DNA from: Agrobacterium sp. a22-2
GTDB taxonomy: Bacteria; Pseudomonadota; Alphaproteobacteria; Rhizobiales; Rhizobiaceae
Assembly (NCBI RefSeq): GCF_012276985.1
Contig: NZ_JAAXMM010000006.1
Span: forward strand, 186,001 to 250,000
DNA length: 64,000 bases
Direction of reading: 5' to 3'
Below, one piece after another: positions 39,101 to 48,249 of this stretch. The notes below the pieces were generated by a model, which was given only the letters and a program-made list of their open reading frames with translations, was not told the DNA's origin and searched no databases. A program made the translations under genes and the position numbers. How positions within the stretch are numbered: the first letter of the stretch is position 1; every line of letters begins with the position of its first letter.

Positions 39101-40277
39101 ATTCGACGGCGGCGGCCAGGTTCACCTTGGCGGAGGCCGCCGAGCCGGTGACGGAGACATCAAGGCCATTGATCAGGGCGCGGATCTCGTCATTGCCGCT
39201 CGGCCAGCGGAAATCGACGGGTCCACTGACGCCGATCAGATTGGCCTTGAGGTCGTTGGCGCCCTTGGGATCAAGGCTGCCGGAGGCCGAAACCAGCATG
39301 CTGCCCGTGGCGATCGTGCCAGTCTCGATATCGACCGATCCACCCGCGCCGAAGGCGGCTGCCAGATCGATCTGCGTATCGCCGGCAAACAGCGGCCGCA
39401 GAGCCGGCGGCAGGAAGGTATCGAACTGGCCGCTGCCCTTGACAGTGACCTGGCGCAGGTTGTCGGCGGCGAGCGTGTGGGTTGCATCGACACTCAGCCG
39501 CGGCTGGCCGGCTACCGCTGCGGTCAGCTTGCCCTTCCATTGTGATAAAGCGCCATCGCCCGACAGATTGAGGTCGATGGCCGGCGTGCCCGGCAGCCGC
39601 AGCAAGGTGGCCAGAATGCCCTGTTCCGGCTCGGTAAGCTGGGCTTCAAGGGTCAGGCTATTGCTGGCCGGTGCATAGACGAGGTCGGCCGTCAGTGCCG
39701 CATCGGGAACGGATGTCCGGTTGATGGCAAGCGTTGCCGCGATCGCCGCATTGTCGGCCATGACATTGCCTTTGAGGGCCAGCGATGCGGCATTGCCGAT
39801 CAGGGCCTCGCCGAGCTTGACGATCGGCAGATCAACGGCTTTCACATCGATGGCAACCGGCAGCGAGAAACCATCATCCCCGGTGCTGGTCGCAACTTCC
39901 GTGACGACTGGCTGCCGTTCGAGGGCGACCGTGCCGGCCGAAATCCGCTGGGCTTCGAAGCGTCTTGAGAGAAGTGCCAGAGGCGACCAGTCAATGGAGA
40001 GATCACGGATTTCCGCATAGACGCCTTGAGTATCCGAAACGGTGACGGTCCCGGCGCGCAGATGGCCGTTCAGCAGGCCCTGCGGTTCCGAGATCGTGAT
40101 GGTGCGGTCGGGGGTCGAGACGGCGGAGGCAATCATGTCGGTCACGACGCGCGCGCCAAGCGTGGTGAAACCGGCAATTCCAACCGCGGCCACACCGACG
40201 ATTGCCAGCACGATCAGCAGCAGGCCGAGAAGGCGCAGCGTTGCACCGGTTATTCGTCTCAATAGGGTCATTGCCAA
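36108..40277 (-). CDS. tamB: Translocation and assembly module subunit TamB
   Basis: This 1389-residue protein has an N-terminal signal anchor (about 8-38), then a very long repetitive beta-rich region of the AsmA/TamB type, and the DUF490 domain at the C terminus (for example FSSSPALPQDEILAQLIFGQSMAKL and GKANVSAGRYLNDRTYLELQAG). It spans the periplasm and works with TamA in outer-membrane protein insertion or lipid transport. It follows tamA by 54 bases on the same strand. The last codon and stop codon are formed partly by an inserted element: the TA of the final Tyr codon is the target duplication, while its C and the TGA come from the element end. Confidence 0.95.
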   Translation of the reverse strand: MAMTLLRRITGATLRLLGLLLIVLAIVGVAAVGIAGFTTLGARVVTDMIASAVSTPDRTITISEPQGLLNGHLRAGTVTVSDTQGVYAEIRDLSIDWSPLALLSRRFEAQRISAGTVALERQPVVTEVATSTGDDGFSLPVAIDVKAVDLPIVKLGEALIGNAASLALKGNVMADNAAIAATLAINRTSVPDAALTADLVYAPASNSLTLEAQLTEPEQGILATLLRLPGTPAIDLNLSGDGALSQWKGKLTAAVAGQPRLSVDATHTLAADNLRQVTVKGSGQFDTFLPPALRPLFAGDTQIDLAAAFGAGGSVDIETGTIATGSMLVSASGSLDPKGANDLKANLIGVSGPVDFRWPSGNDEIRALINGLDVSVTGSAASAKVNLAAAVESLSLPQGQLNGLQLTARSDSFDIAGRQGVLDTTVSVASSQFTDETINRAIRAPLTIKAPVTLSTEAISVEGLTLESASIGGTINGAYTLGDASLSGGFQLFALPGVLPESLAVKFTDTIGLAGALTYSAEKTLSITDLQLTSNAVEATGSLNLADSRLTADLKGTLPEIGIFLDNAEGSAAFTLKAQGPMNAIAADATISAASATLAGRTLQSLDIALSGTADPKQPQATITANGSLDGQAIQLDADLVSRDGKASIPDLTVRVGDNNLKGALDFSPQFLPSGILDFDFPDIGLLAALGGQTASGDLKGSLKIAQSDNHISMDILAAGREIKRDTVTVTTPNIDLAISDVKALAVQGKISAGAVSAGINRIEAPILSFSRQGSATDFDLSARYDGAPVTSKGTLTQEGSALRVALQSFAAAPRSIQLKLSQPASIRIADGRATIETLMIAAGTGTVIVSGTAGETLDISAAIRNLPAALANPFVAGLDAAGDISGDVKATGRAASPNVTYALTWNNAVVAQTRSVALPPLSITASGTYAGDRLSLDTKVSGQGGLTLNGGGSLQLSGNKPISMKFAGKLPFALLSGLIANRGFLLEGSADADITVSGTTASPVINGTVRTRGARFVDVKRNLAIEQLTADVALGGNRATISGLSGRLAGGGTLSGGGTIDIASPGLPTDIQIKLDKAAYVDGSMFTTSASGTLSLTGPLLASPVLSGKIAMAKTSITVPERLPASLSELNIAHKNAPADVRRQMAEVMTKEENGSSSAINLDLQVSAPSQIFVRGRGIDAELGGDLTIRGTSAAPQVSGAFTLRRGRLSIMTKRLDFTEGTITFGGALIPIINLEATSTSNSTTITVTVSGLANDPDVSFSSSPALPQDEILAQLIFGQSMAKLSPLQIAQLADAVGQLAGGRSTSLFNTLRNTIGVDDLDISTDEKGNANVSAGRYLNDRTYLELQAGDGGGKAVINLDVGRGVKLRGEAGGDGSGAAGIFYEKEY

Positions 40278-40331
40278 GTCGCAACCTTCTCATGCCCGGG
40301 GGCGTGCAATCGTTCTGCTCTAGAGGCTCTT

Positions 40332-42257
40332 CTAGAAGCTCTGGCCGATGCCGACATAGATGCCGTAACTAGCGCCATCGGGATAGGCATCAAGAGGCAT
40401 TGCCACGTCGAACCGCAAGGGGCCAAAGGGCGTTGCATAGCGCAGGCCGATGCCGGCCCCCATGCGAATATCGGAGAAATCGGGAATATTCGCGGTCGAT
40501 ACGCTGCCGGCATCAAGGAAAGGCACGATACCGATGGTCTCGGTGATCTTGACGCGGGCTTCCAGCGAGGCAAGGGCATAGGAGCGACCGCCGGTTGCCT
40601 CGTCCTCGGAGTTGTAGGGAGAAATCTCCTGGAACGCATAACCACGCACCGAACCGCCGCCGCCGGCGTAAAAGCGCCGCGTCGCCGGGATATCCTGCAG
40701 GCTGCCGTCGCCGAACAGCGTGCCGAGCTTGACCTGGCCGGCAAAGACCACGCGGTCATCTTCGCCGACCGATTGATAGGCAGATGCCGTTGCTTCGAAG
40801 GACGAGAAAACCGTGCTGTTGAGGATCTCATAGCTTGGCGTCACGTTGATCGCGGCGCGATAACCCTCGGTCGGGTTGAGCTTGTTGTCGCGGGCATCTC
40901 GCACATATTCCAGCGGAATTGCGAAGGTCAGGTACTGGTTGTTGCCGAAGGCGTCGTCGATGTCGGCAAATTCCAGCGAGGTGCCGGCCGAGACCGTGTC
41001 ATAGTCAGTCAACTCGTAGGAGAGGCCGACAAGTCCGGTCACCGTGGCCGAATCGTAGGAGTCCGTATTGAGCGTCGCAGCCTTGACGCTGGCGTTCAGC
41101 GTCGCGGAGGGAAAGAAGGCTCCCGGCTTGGAAAACAAGATGCCTGCCGAATAATTCAGCTCGGTCGCGTCGGTCGTTTCGCCAAGACCGCTGACGGATC
41201 CTTCGATCCGCAGGGATTCCGCCTGGCCGAACAGGTTGCGGTGTCCCCAATAGCCCTCCAGCCCGAAGCCATCGATGGTCGAGACCGATGCCCCGGCACC
41301 GAAGTAGCGATGCTTGCCTTCCGATACGACGATGCCCAGAGGGATGGAGCCATCGGCAGCCAGTTTCTCATCCTCGCGAATGGACACGCTTGAGAAGACG
41401 CCGAGCTTGCGCAGGCGGTCGCCTGCCTTGCGCAGGTCTTCGGGTGAATAGGGCTTGCCTTCGTTGAGACGCGAGTAGCGCCGGATGAAGTCCGGATCGA
41501 CGGCCTTCGTGCCGGAAACCGAGACTGTTCCGAGGGGCGCCACCGGGCCGCCATCGGCGCCGATGGTCACGTCGACGGTGAGCGCCTTGTGATCGGCAAC
41601 AACCTCGCGGGCCGTCAGCCGAGCCAAAGGCCGGCTTCCCGCCTTCAAGTCCTCGACGATCTTGTCGGCGGCTTTCAGGATCAACAGCGAGCCGGCACTG
41701 CCGCCGGGCACGAGATCGTATGTCTCAGCATCCAGTTCCGCCGCGTCGCCGGTCAGCGAGACACGGCCCAGCGTGAACACCGGGCCGGGCTCCACCTTGA
41801 TTGTCACAGGCACAGGAGCGGCATGGCTGAATTCGGGGTTGGGCGGCAGGGTGTCGATATTCTGGCCGTCGATTTCCACGGTGACGACGCCGCCATAGCG
41901 GGCATTTTCATAAAGGGCGGCCAGCAGGCGATCGCGGTCGTCGCGCGCCTTGATCACCAGCCCGAGATCGCCGGATACGGGCTTGTCTGCTTCTTGGACC
42001 AGGCGGGAGCTGTTTTCCAAAACCTCGCGTAGATCCGGATCGGTCGTGGAAGTGCTCAGGTCGGCCTTGTAGGAAACAGGGTCGATAACGTCGTTGGCCG
42101 TTTCGGGTTCGCCGAAAATCGTTATCCCGAATAGCTTGAAAGCGTAAGCTTTGCCGGCAACGAGTGGACACAGGGACAGGGCGGTTGCGACCGTCAACCC
42201 GGTGCATGCCTTCCGAAACGCGATACTAACCTTCGGTGATGTCGATCTACTCGGCAT
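40332..42257 (-). CDS. tamA: Outer membrane protein TamA (Omp85/BamA family)
   Basis: This 641-residue protein has a signal peptide (cleavage near GKAYA), POTRA domains (about 90-320; for example VSVSGTKAVDPDFIRRYSRLNEGKPYSPEDL) and a C-terminal 16-strand barrel with the Omp85 motif GGGGSVRGYAF and closing strand YGIYVGIGQSF ending in Phe. It forms the TAM with TamB encoded immediately downstream. The N-terminal 40 residues before the POTRA region are longer than in enterobacterial TamA. Confidence 0.95.
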   Translation of the reverse strand: MPSRSTSPKVSIAFRKACTGLTVATALSLCPLVAGKAYAFKLFGITIFGEPETANDVIDPVSYKADLSTSTTDPDLREVLENSSRLVQEADKPVSGDLGLVIKARDDRDRLLAALYENARYGGVVTVEIDGQNIDTLPPNPEFSHAAPVPVTIKVEPGPVFTLGRVSLTGDAAELDAETYDLVPGGSAGSLLILKAADKIVEDLKAGSRPLARLTAREVVADHKALTVDVTIGADGGPVAPLGTVSVSGTKAVDPDFIRRYSRLNEGKPYSPEDLRKAGDRLRKLGVFSSVSIREDEKLAADGSIPLGIVVSEGKHRYFGAGASVSTIDGFGLEGYWGHRNLFGQAESLRIEGSVSGLGETTDATELNYSAGILFSKPGAFFPSATLNASVKAATLNTDSYDSATVTGLVGLSYELTDYDTVSAGTSLEFADIDDAFGNNQYLTFAIPLEYVRDARDNKLNPTEGYRAAINVTPSYEILNSTVFSSFEATASAYQSVGEDDRVVFAGQVKLGTLFGDGSLQDIPATRRFYAGGGGSVRGYAFQEISPYNSEDEATGGRSYALASLEARVKITETIGIVPFLDAGSVSTANIPDFSDIRMGAGIGLRYATPFGPLRFDVAMPLDAYPDGASYGIYVGIGQSF

Positions 42258-42387
42258 ACGCAGCTTTTTTGTTTACCCGGCCATCATGGCGGACAAGGGT
42301 TTCCGCTTAGCTAAGGTTCCACTTTAATAGCAAAAAGCCGGGATGGATATCATTTTGGGACGCATATCCCGAAAACTATCCTTGAAT

Positions 42388-42414
42388 GAGGTCCGGGCGC
42401 AGGGCCCGGACCTC
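42388..42414 (-). terminator. Hairpin downstream of the lipoprotein gene
   Basis: A perfect 11-bp GC-rich stem (42388-42398 with 42404-42414) and a five-base loop lie 15 bases after the lipoprotein stop codon on the minus strand. The T run after it is weak, so termination is probable but not certain. Confidence 0.5.
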
Positions 42415-42429
42415 TGGTATCGACGGATA

Positions 42430-42693
42430 TCAATAGCCGCGCGGGCAGGAATCGACATAGCGACGACCGTAGCGGTCGCGGTAGTAGCACTGGCCCGGCT
42501 GATCGGCGACGCTGCCGATAACAGCACCCGAAACGCCGCCGATGGCTGCGCCGACGGCTGCACCGCGCACGTCGCCGGTGATCGCGCCGCCGATGATGGC
42601 ACCCGACACGGCGCCGATGCCGGCACCCTTTTCCGTCTGGGTGCAGCCAGCAAGCGACAGGCCCGCCAGCATGAGTACAATAGCCTTCTTCAT
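42430..42693 (-). CDS. Glycine-zipper lipoprotein
   Basis: This 87-residue protein begins with a lipoprotein signal peptide; the lipobox is LAGC, with the lipidated Cys at about 17. It then has a glycine-zipper stretch (GAGIGAVSGAIIGGAITGDVRG and AAVGAAIGGVSGAVIGS) typical of small outer-membrane or SlyB-like lipoproteins, and ends in a basic, aromatic tail with two Cys (CYYRDRYGRRYVDSC). GGAGAG lies directly before the ATG at 42693; an upstream ATG at 42705 overlaps that site. It is divergent from coxS. Probably an envelope stress or structural protein; the role is unknown. Confidence 0.85.
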   Translation of the reverse strand: MKKAIVLMLAGLSLAGCTQTEKGAGIGAVSGAIIGGAITGDVRGAAVGAAIGGVSGAVIGSVADQPGQCYYRDRYGRRYVDSCPRGY

Positions 42694-42891
42694 GGTTCTC
42701 TCCAATTTGGGATCGTTGCGGTATTCCGGTTCGATCCGTCCTGCCTATCAGCGCCAGCCTTCATCCACCGTCCACTAAATGACGACTGCTCCGCGAAAAT
42801 ACCGTTGAAACTGTGAATGTCCACGGGTGGCCCGAGGTTTTTAGAGTCGCACCGGCGGCAATGTGCCGACCGTCACAATAATCAGGCGACG

Positions 42892-42908
42892 TTGCTGCAA
42901 CGCAGCAA
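42892..42908. promoter_or_regulatory. Palindrome in the lipoprotein-coxS intergenic region
   Basis: TTGCTGC-AAC-GCAGCAA is a perfect 7-bp inverted repeat about 95 bases before coxS, followed by an A-rich tract. It is a candidate operator for the cox genes. The rest of the 310-base gap (42694-43003) holds no gene. Confidence 0.4.
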
Positions 42909-43003
42909 ACAAAAAAGTTCCCTTTTCCAAAGTACAGGTTGATCCGGTCCGGAAAAAGACAAATGATGGTCTGGTGTCAGGGAGAGACACGAGGAGGAGC
43001 AAT

Positions 43004-43492
43004 ATGGCTAAGGTAACGCTGACGGTGAACGGCCGGACAGTGAGCGGCGACTGCGAGGAGCGGACGCTGCTTGTGCATTTCATTCGCGAAAAGCTTGGAC
43101 TGACCGGCACCCATGTCGGCTGCGACACATCCCAATGCGGTGCCTGCGTGGTTCACATGGACGGCAAGTCTGTGAAGAGCTGTTCCATCCTCGCCGTGCA
43201 GGCATCGGGCTCGACGGTCACGACCATCGAAGGCCTGGCCGGCAACGGCGAGCTGCATCCCGTCCAGGCGGCGTTCAAGGAGCATCATGGCCTGCAATGC
43301 GGCTTCTGCACGCCGGGCATGGTGATGACTGCGGTCGACATGATCGCCCGCCACGGCGGCACTCTCGACGAGGCAACCGTCCGGCACGAGCTGGAAGGCA
43401 ATATCTGTCGGTGCACCGGCTATCATAATATCGTCCAGGCGGTTCTTGCCGCCAATACAGAGATGCATGCCGGCCGCCAGGCCGCCGAATAA
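43004..43492 (+). CDS. coxS: Molybdenum hydroxylase small subunit, CoxS-type (2x[2Fe-2S])
   Basis: This 162-residue iron-sulfur subunit has the plant-type [2Fe-2S] ligands [21 protein letters not shown] and the second cluster in [12 protein letters not shown] and [12 protein letters not shown]. This is the electron-transfer subunit of aerobic CO dehydrogenase-like / xanthine oxidase-family enzymes. GAGGAGGAG precedes the ATG at 43004; the frame extends upstream but has no ribosome site there. Order S-L-M in this operon is seen in form II enzymes, whereas form I operons are M-S-L. Confidence 0.93.
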   Translation: MAKVTLTVNGRTVSGDCEERTLLVHFIREKLGLTGTHVGCDTSQCGACVVHMDGKSVKSCSILAVQASGSTVTTIEGLAGNGELHPVQAAFKEHHGLQCGFCTPGMVMTAVDMIARHGGTLDEATVRHELEGNICRCTGYHNIVQAVLAANTEMHAGRQAAE

Positions 43493-43578
43493 GCATAGAT
43501 CGAGACGCCGGCCGGCCGCCGCTGCTGATAAGGTCCTGCGTGCGGATATCCGGGCTGGAAACGCCATCGGAGGATATC

Positions 43579-45927
43579 ATGGGTATTGAAGGTGTGGGTG
43601 CGCGGGTGACGCGCAAGGAAGACAAGCGCTTCCTGACCGGCAAGGGCCGGTATACGGACGACATGGTCGTGCCGGGAATGAAATTCGCCTATTTCGTGCG
43701 CTCGCCCTATGCGCATGCCAGAATTAAAAGCATCGATGTTTCGGCGGCCAAGGCCATGCCGGGGGTGATCGACGTGCTGGACGGCAAGCAGTTGCTGGCC
43801 GACGGGATCGGCAACATCATCTGCGGCTGGATGATCCATTCGAAAGACGGCACACCGATGAAGATGGGCGCCTGGCGTCCGCTGGCGGTCGATACCGTTC
43901 GCTATGTCGGCGATGCCGTTCTGATCGTGGTGGCCGACACCTATGGCGAGGCGCGCGATGCGGCCGAGGTGGTCGAGATCGACTATGAAGAGCTGCCGGT
44001 GGTGACCACGGCCGTGGCAGCCCTTGAAGGCGGCGCACCGCAATTGCACCCGGAAGCGCCCGGCAACCTGATCTTCGACTGGGAGATCGGCGATAGCGCT
44101 GCCGTTGACAAGGCGATTGCCGAGGCAGCGCATGTCACGGAACTCAAGATCCACAACAACCGCCTGTCGCCCAACCCGATGGAGCCGCGCGCCACGCTCG
44201 GCATCTACGACAGCGCGGAAGACCATTACACCTGCTACACCACGAGCCAGAACCCGCATGTGGCGCGGCTTGTCATGAGCGCCTTCTACAATGTCGCGCC
44301 GGAGCACAAGCTACGGGTCATCGCGCCGGATGTCGGCGGTGGTTTCGGCTCGAAGATCTATATCTATCCGGAAGAAATCATCTGTCTGTGGGCTTCCAAG
44401 AAAACCGGCGTTCCGGTCAAGTGGACGTCCGACCGGACGGAAGCCTTCCTCACCGATGCCCATGGCCGCGACCATGTCTCGACGGTCAAGATGGCCTTCG
44501 ACAAGGACAATCGCATCACCGGCCTGAAAGTCGACACGATCGCCAATCTCGGCGCCTATATGTCGCTGTTCTCGTCCTCGGTGCCGACCTATCTCTATGC
44601 GACTCTATTGTCGGGCCAGTACAATATCCCGGCGATCCATGCCAATGTGCGGACGGTCTATACCAACACGGTGCCGGTCGATGCCTATCGCGGCGCCGGT
44701 CGTCCGGAAGCGACCTATGTCATGGAGCGCACGATGGAAACGGCGGCACGCGAGCTGGGGCTGTCGCCGGCCGAGCTTCGACGCACGAATTTCGTCCGCA
44801 CTTTCCCGCATCAGACGCCTGTCATCATGGCCTATGATGCCGGGGATTTCGAAGCCTCGCTGAATGCGGCCATGGCAGCGGCCGACTGGAACGGCTTTGC
44901 CGGCCGCAAGGCGGAGGCCGCATCGCGCGGCAAGAAACGCGGCATCGGCATGAGCTGTTATATCGAAGCCTGCGGCATTGCGCCGTCAGCGGCGGTCGGC
45001 TCGCTCGGCGCCGGCGTCGGCTTATGGGAATCGGCGGAAGTGCGGGTCAATGCGGTCGGCACGGTCGAAGTGCTGACCGGTTCGCACAGCCATGGCCAGG
45101 GCCATGAGACGACCTTTGCCCAGCTCGTCAACCAGCGTCTCGGCGTGCCGATCGACAATGTTTCGATCGTGCACGGCGACACCGACAAGGTGCAGATGGG
45201 CATGGGCACCTATGGCTCGCGCTCCGGCGCCGTCGGCATGTCGGCGATCGTCAAGGCGCTCGACAAGGTCGAGGCCAAGGCCAAGAAGATCGCCGCCCAT
45301 CTGATGGAAGCCGACGAAAGCGATATCGTCATCGAGAATGGTGAGTTGAAGGTGGCCGGCACGGACAAGGTTCTGCCGTGGTTCCAGGTGGCGCTGGCTG
45401 CCTATACCGCCCACAATCTGCCGGCCGGCATGGAGCCGGGGCTGAAGGAAGGGGCGTTCTACGATCCCTCCAACTTCACTTTCCCGGCCGGCTGCTACAT
45501 CTGCGAAGTCGAGGTCGATCCGGAAACCGGCAAGACCGAGATCATCCAGTTCGTCGCGGCCGACGATTTCGGCAATATCATCAATCCGATGATCGTCGAG
45601 GGGCAGGTGCATGGCGGCATCGCGCAGGGCATCGGGCAGGCGCTGCTCGAAGGGGTGAATTACGATCCGGTGACCGGCCAGTTGCTGACGGCGAGCTACA
45701 TGGACTATGCCATGCCGCGCGCCGACGATCTGCCGTCCTTCAGCATCTCGCATCAATGCACGCCGTGCCCGGGCAATCCGCTCGGCATCAAGGGCTGCGG
45801 CGAGGCGGGCGCCATCGGCTCGCCGCCGGCGCTGATCAATGCGATCACCGATGCCATCGGCAACAACAACCTGAATATGCCGGCCACGCCGCTTGCGGTG
45901 TGGAACGCCATTCAGGCCGCGCAGTGA
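43579..45927 (+). CDS. coxL: Form II CoxL-type molybdenum hydroxylase large subunit
   Basis: This is the 782-residue catalytic subunit with the molybdopterin cytosine dinucleotide site. It has the family motif [17 protein letters not shown] and the active-site loop AYRGAGR (residues 369-375). That loop defines form II enzymes; genuine CO dehydrogenases (form I) have AYRCSFR, whose Cys binds the copper. Form II substrates are mostly unknown; CO oxidation has been reported for some bacteria but is disputed. The C-terminal [13 protein letters not shown] carries the catalytic Glu. The ATG at 43579 follows CGGAGGA. Confidence 0.93.
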   Translation: MGIEGVGARVTRKEDKRFLTGKGRYTDDMVVPGMKFAYFVRSPYAHARIKSIDVSAAKAMPGVIDVLDGKQLLADGIGNIICGWMIHSKDGTPMKMGAWRPLAVDTVRYVGDAVLIVVADTYGEARDAAEVVEIDYEELPVVTTAVAALEGGAPQLHPEAPGNLIFDWEIGDSAAVDKAIAEAAHVTELKIHNNRLSPNPMEPRATLGIYDSAEDHYTCYTTSQNPHVARLVMSAFYNVAPEHKLRVIAPDVGGGFGSKIYIYPEEIICLWASKKTGVPVKWTSDRTEAFLTDAHGRDHVSTVKMAFDKDNRITGLKVDTIANLGAYMSLFSSSVPTYLYATLLSGQYNIPAIHANVRTVYTNTVPVDAYRGAGRPEATYVMERTMETAARELGLSPAELRRTNFVRTFPHQTPVIMAYDAGDFEASLNAAMAAADWNGFAGRKAEAASRGKKRGIGMSCYIEACGIAPSAAVGSLGAGVGLWESAEVRVNAVGTVEVLTGSHSHGQGHETTFAQLVNQRLGVPIDNVSIVHGDTDKVQMGMGTYGSRSGAVGMSAIVKALDKVEAKAKKIAAHLMEADESDIVIENGELKVAGTDKVLPWFQVALAAYTAHNLPAGMEPGLKEGAFYDPSNFTFPAGCYICEVEVDPETGKTEIIQFVAADDFGNIINPMIVEGQVHGGIAQGIGQALLEGVNYDPVTGQLLTASYMDYAMPRADDLPSFSISHQCTPCPGNPLGIKGCGEAGAIGSPPALINAITDAIGNNNLNMPATPLAVWNAIQAAQ

Positions 45928-45942
45928 AGGGGAGATAGGTCC

Positions 45943-46737
45943 ATGTATGCAACCAATTATCACCGCGCATCGTCCGTTGAAGATGCCGCCCGCCTGCTTG
46001 GTTCGGCGGAGGATGGGAAATATGTGGCGGGCGGTCAGACCCTGATCGCCACCATGAAGCAGCGGCTGGCCAGCCCCAGCGATCTGATCGACCTGCGCCA
46101 TATCGATGCGATGAAGGGCATTGCCGTCGATGGCGGCACCGTTCGCATCGGAGCGGCCGTCACCCATGCCGAAGTCGCATCATCGGCGGCGATCAAGGCC
46201 GTCTGTCCGGCGCTCTCGGCGCTGGCCGGGATGATCGGCGATCCGCATGTGCGGCATATGGGCACGATCGGCGGCTCGATCGCCAATAACGATCCGGCTG
46301 CCGATTATCCCGCCGCCATGCTGGCGCTTGCCGCGACGATCATCACCGATCGGCGGCAGATTCCGGCGGACGAGTTCTTCGCGGGGCTGTTTGAAACGGC
46401 GCTTGAGGATGGCGAACTGATCACGGCGGTGTCCTTTGCCGCGCCGCCGGCCGCCGGCTACGCAAAATTCCCCAATCCGGCCTCGCGCTACGCGATGGCA
46501 GGGGTGTTCGTGGCCAAGGGGGCCGGCGGCGTGCGGGTGGCCGTCACCGGCGCCGGGGCGAGCGGCGTGTTCCGCCATGGCGCAATGGAAGCGGCCCTTG
46601 CCGCCAACTGGTCGGTGGCGGCGCTGGCCAATGTCCCGGTTGCCGAGGAAGGGCTGATGTCGGACATGCATTGCAGTTCGCAATATCGTGCGAACCTCGT
46701 GAAGGTCATGGCCAAGCGGGCTGTTGCCGGGGCCTGA
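45943..46737 (+). CDS. coxM: CoxM-type FAD-binding medium subunit
   Basis: This 264-residue flavoprotein has the FAD motifs YVAGGQTLIATMKQ and the HMGTIGGSIANNDPAADYP segment of the CoxM/xanthine dehydrogenase FAD domain. The C-terminal CO_deh_flav_C region follows. It passes electrons from the iron-sulfur subunit to the final acceptor. It follows coxL by 15 bases and ends at a clear terminator. No coxD, coxE, coxF/xdhC or coxG genes are in the cluster. Confidence 0.93.
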   Translation: MYATNYHRASSVEDAARLLGSAEDGKYVAGGQTLIATMKQRLASPSDLIDLRHIDAMKGIAVDGGTVRIGAAVTHAEVASSAAIKAVCPALSALAGMIGDPHVRHMGTIGGSIANNDPAADYPAAMLALAATIITDRRQIPADEFFAGLFETALEDGELITAVSFAAPPAAGYAKFPNPASRYAMAGVFVAKGAGGVRVAVTGAGASGVFRHGAMEAALAANWSVAALANVPVAEEGLMSDMHCSSQYRANLVKVMAKRAVAGA

Positions 46738-46762
46738 GTCGGACTGTTTCCTCAAAGATTGG

Positions 46763-46790
46763 AAAAGGACGGCTGCGGCTGTCCTTTTTC
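46763..46790 (+). terminator. Rho-independent terminator of coxSLM
   Basis: An 11-bp stem (46763-46773 with 46778-46788, one wobble pair) closes a TGCG loop, and the stem's T-rich arm runs into further T's. It lies 26 bases after coxM. Confidence 0.85.
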
Positions 46791-46797
46791 TTTGAGT

Positions 46798-46811
46798 TTG
46801 ACGCAGATCAA
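46798..46811. promoter_or_regulatory. FNR/FixK-type box upstream of hemA
   Basis: TTGACGCAGATCAA differs by one base from the anaerobox consensus TTGAT-N4-ATCAA. It lies 147 bases upstream of the hemA start. Oxygen-responsive FixK/FnrL control of hemA is known in rhizobia and Rhodobacter. Confidence 0.65.
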
Positions 46812-46958
46812 ATTTCGATAGGAAGGGATCGGTTAGTAAATTTCTGGAAAGATTCGAAAAGCGCGCCTTTTGTCGCAGTTTAGAACGAATTTACAGTGCC
46901 GGGCTTGACCGCTCGCATGGACGGACCCAAAAAGGGTGTCAAAGACTGGAGTTTGGCA

Positions 46959-48173
46959 ATGGATTTCGAAGCTTTTTTCAAAAGCGAATTGGAAAATCTT
47001 CACGAAGAAGGCCGCTATCGCGTTTTTGCCGATATCGAGCGTCAGCGCGGCAATTTTCCTCGTGCCACGCGCTATACCAATGAAGGCCAGCAGGACGTCA
47101 CCGTCTGGTGTTCCAACGACTATCTCGGCATGGGGCAGAACCCCGATGTCGTGGAAGCGATGAAGAACGCCATCGACCACTGTGGCGCGGGTGCTGGAGG
47201 CACCCGGAATATTTCTGGCACCAACCATTACCATGTGCTGCTGGAGCGCGAGCTCGCAGATTTGCATGGCAAGGAATCGGCGCTGATCTTCACTTCCGGC
47301 TATATTTCCAACTGGGCATCGCTCGGCACGCTTGGCCAGAAGATCCCCGGCCTGATCATCTTCTCGGATGCCTTGAACCATGCCTCGATGATCGAGGGCA
47401 TTCGCTATGCGAAATGCGACCGCGTCATCTGGAAGCACAACGATCTGAAGGACCTCGAAGCCAAGCTGGCGGCTGCCGATCCCCGGGCGCCGAAGCTGAT
47501 CGCCTTCGAATCGGTCTATTCCATGGATGGCGATATCGCACCGATCAAGGAAATCTGCGACCTTGCCGACAAATACGGCGCCATGACCTATCTGGACGAA
47601 GTGCATGCCGTCGGCATGTATGGCGCCCATGGCGGCGGCATCGCCGAGCGCGAAGGCCTTATGCATCGTCTGACGATTATCGAAGGTACGCTTGGCAAGG
47701 CCTTCGGCGTGATGGGCGGCTATATCGCGGCGTCTGCCGCCCTTTGCGATTTCATCCGCTCCTTTGCCTCCGGCTTCATCTTCACGACAGCCCTGCCGCC
47801 GTCGCTGGCAGCCGGTGCGGTCGCCTCGATCCGCCACCTGAAGACCAGCCAGATAGAACGGTTCGCCCATCAGGAACGGGTTCGCCGCCTGCGCTCGATG
47901 CTTGATGCCCGCGGCATTCCGCATATGTCCAACCCGAGCCATATCGTGCCCGTGCTGGTCGGCGACGCGGCCAAGTGCAAGTGGATCTCGGATCTTCTGC
48001 TCGACAATTTCGGCATCTACGTTCAGCCGATCAACTATCCGACGGTGCCGAAGAAGACCGAGCGTTTGCGCATCACCCCGACGCCGCTGCATTCGGACGG
48101 GGATCTCGAACATCTGGTCGGCGCGTTGCATCAGCTCTGGTCGCGTTGCGCCCTGTCGCGCGCGGTCGCTTGA
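46959..48173 (+). CDS. hemA: 5-aminolevulinate synthase
   Basis: This 404-residue PLP enzyme condenses glycine and succinyl-CoA, the first step of tetrapyrrole synthesis by the C4 (alphaproteobacterial) pathway. It shows [40 protein letters not shown] and the PLP-lysine motif [14 protein letters not shown]. Length matches rhizobial HemA. GGAG lies seven bases before the ATG at 46959; the open frame extends to 46896 but is less likely. An FNR/FixK box upstream and a strong terminator downstream frame the gene. Because E2o of this window produces succinyl-CoA, it draws on the same pool. Confidence 0.97.
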   Translation: MDFEAFFKSELENLHEEGRYRVFADIERQRGNFPRATRYTNEGQQDVTVWCSNDYLGMGQNPDVVEAMKNAIDHCGAGAGGTRNISGTNHYHVLLERELADLHGKESALIFTSGYISNWASLGTLGQKIPGLIIFSDALNHASMIEGIRYAKCDRVIWKHNDLKDLEAKLAAADPRAPKLIAFESVYSMDGDIAPIKEICDLADKYGAMTYLDEVHAVGMYGAHGGGIAEREGLMHRLTIIEGTLGKAFGVMGGYIAASAALCDFIRSFASGFIFTTALPPSLAAGAVASIRHLKTSQIERFAHQERVRRLRSMLDARGIPHMSNPSHIVPVLVGDAAKCKWISDLLLDNFGIYVQPINYPTVPKKTERLRITPTPLHSDGDLEHLVGALHQLWSRCALSRAVA

Positions 48174-48198
48174 TCGGTCCAGGATATTTCCTATAACG

Positions 48199-48230
48199 AT
48201 GCGGGTCACGGCAACGTGGCCCGCATTTTT
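48199..48230 (+). terminator. Rho-independent terminator of hemA
   Basis: A 12-bp stem (48199-48210 with 48215-48226, one wobble) with a GCAA loop is followed by four T's. It ends just 19 bases before the next gene's ATG, so that gene must have a very short leader or rely on read-through. Confidence 0.88.
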
Positions 48231-48249
48231 ATTGGGAGATTTTTCAGCC

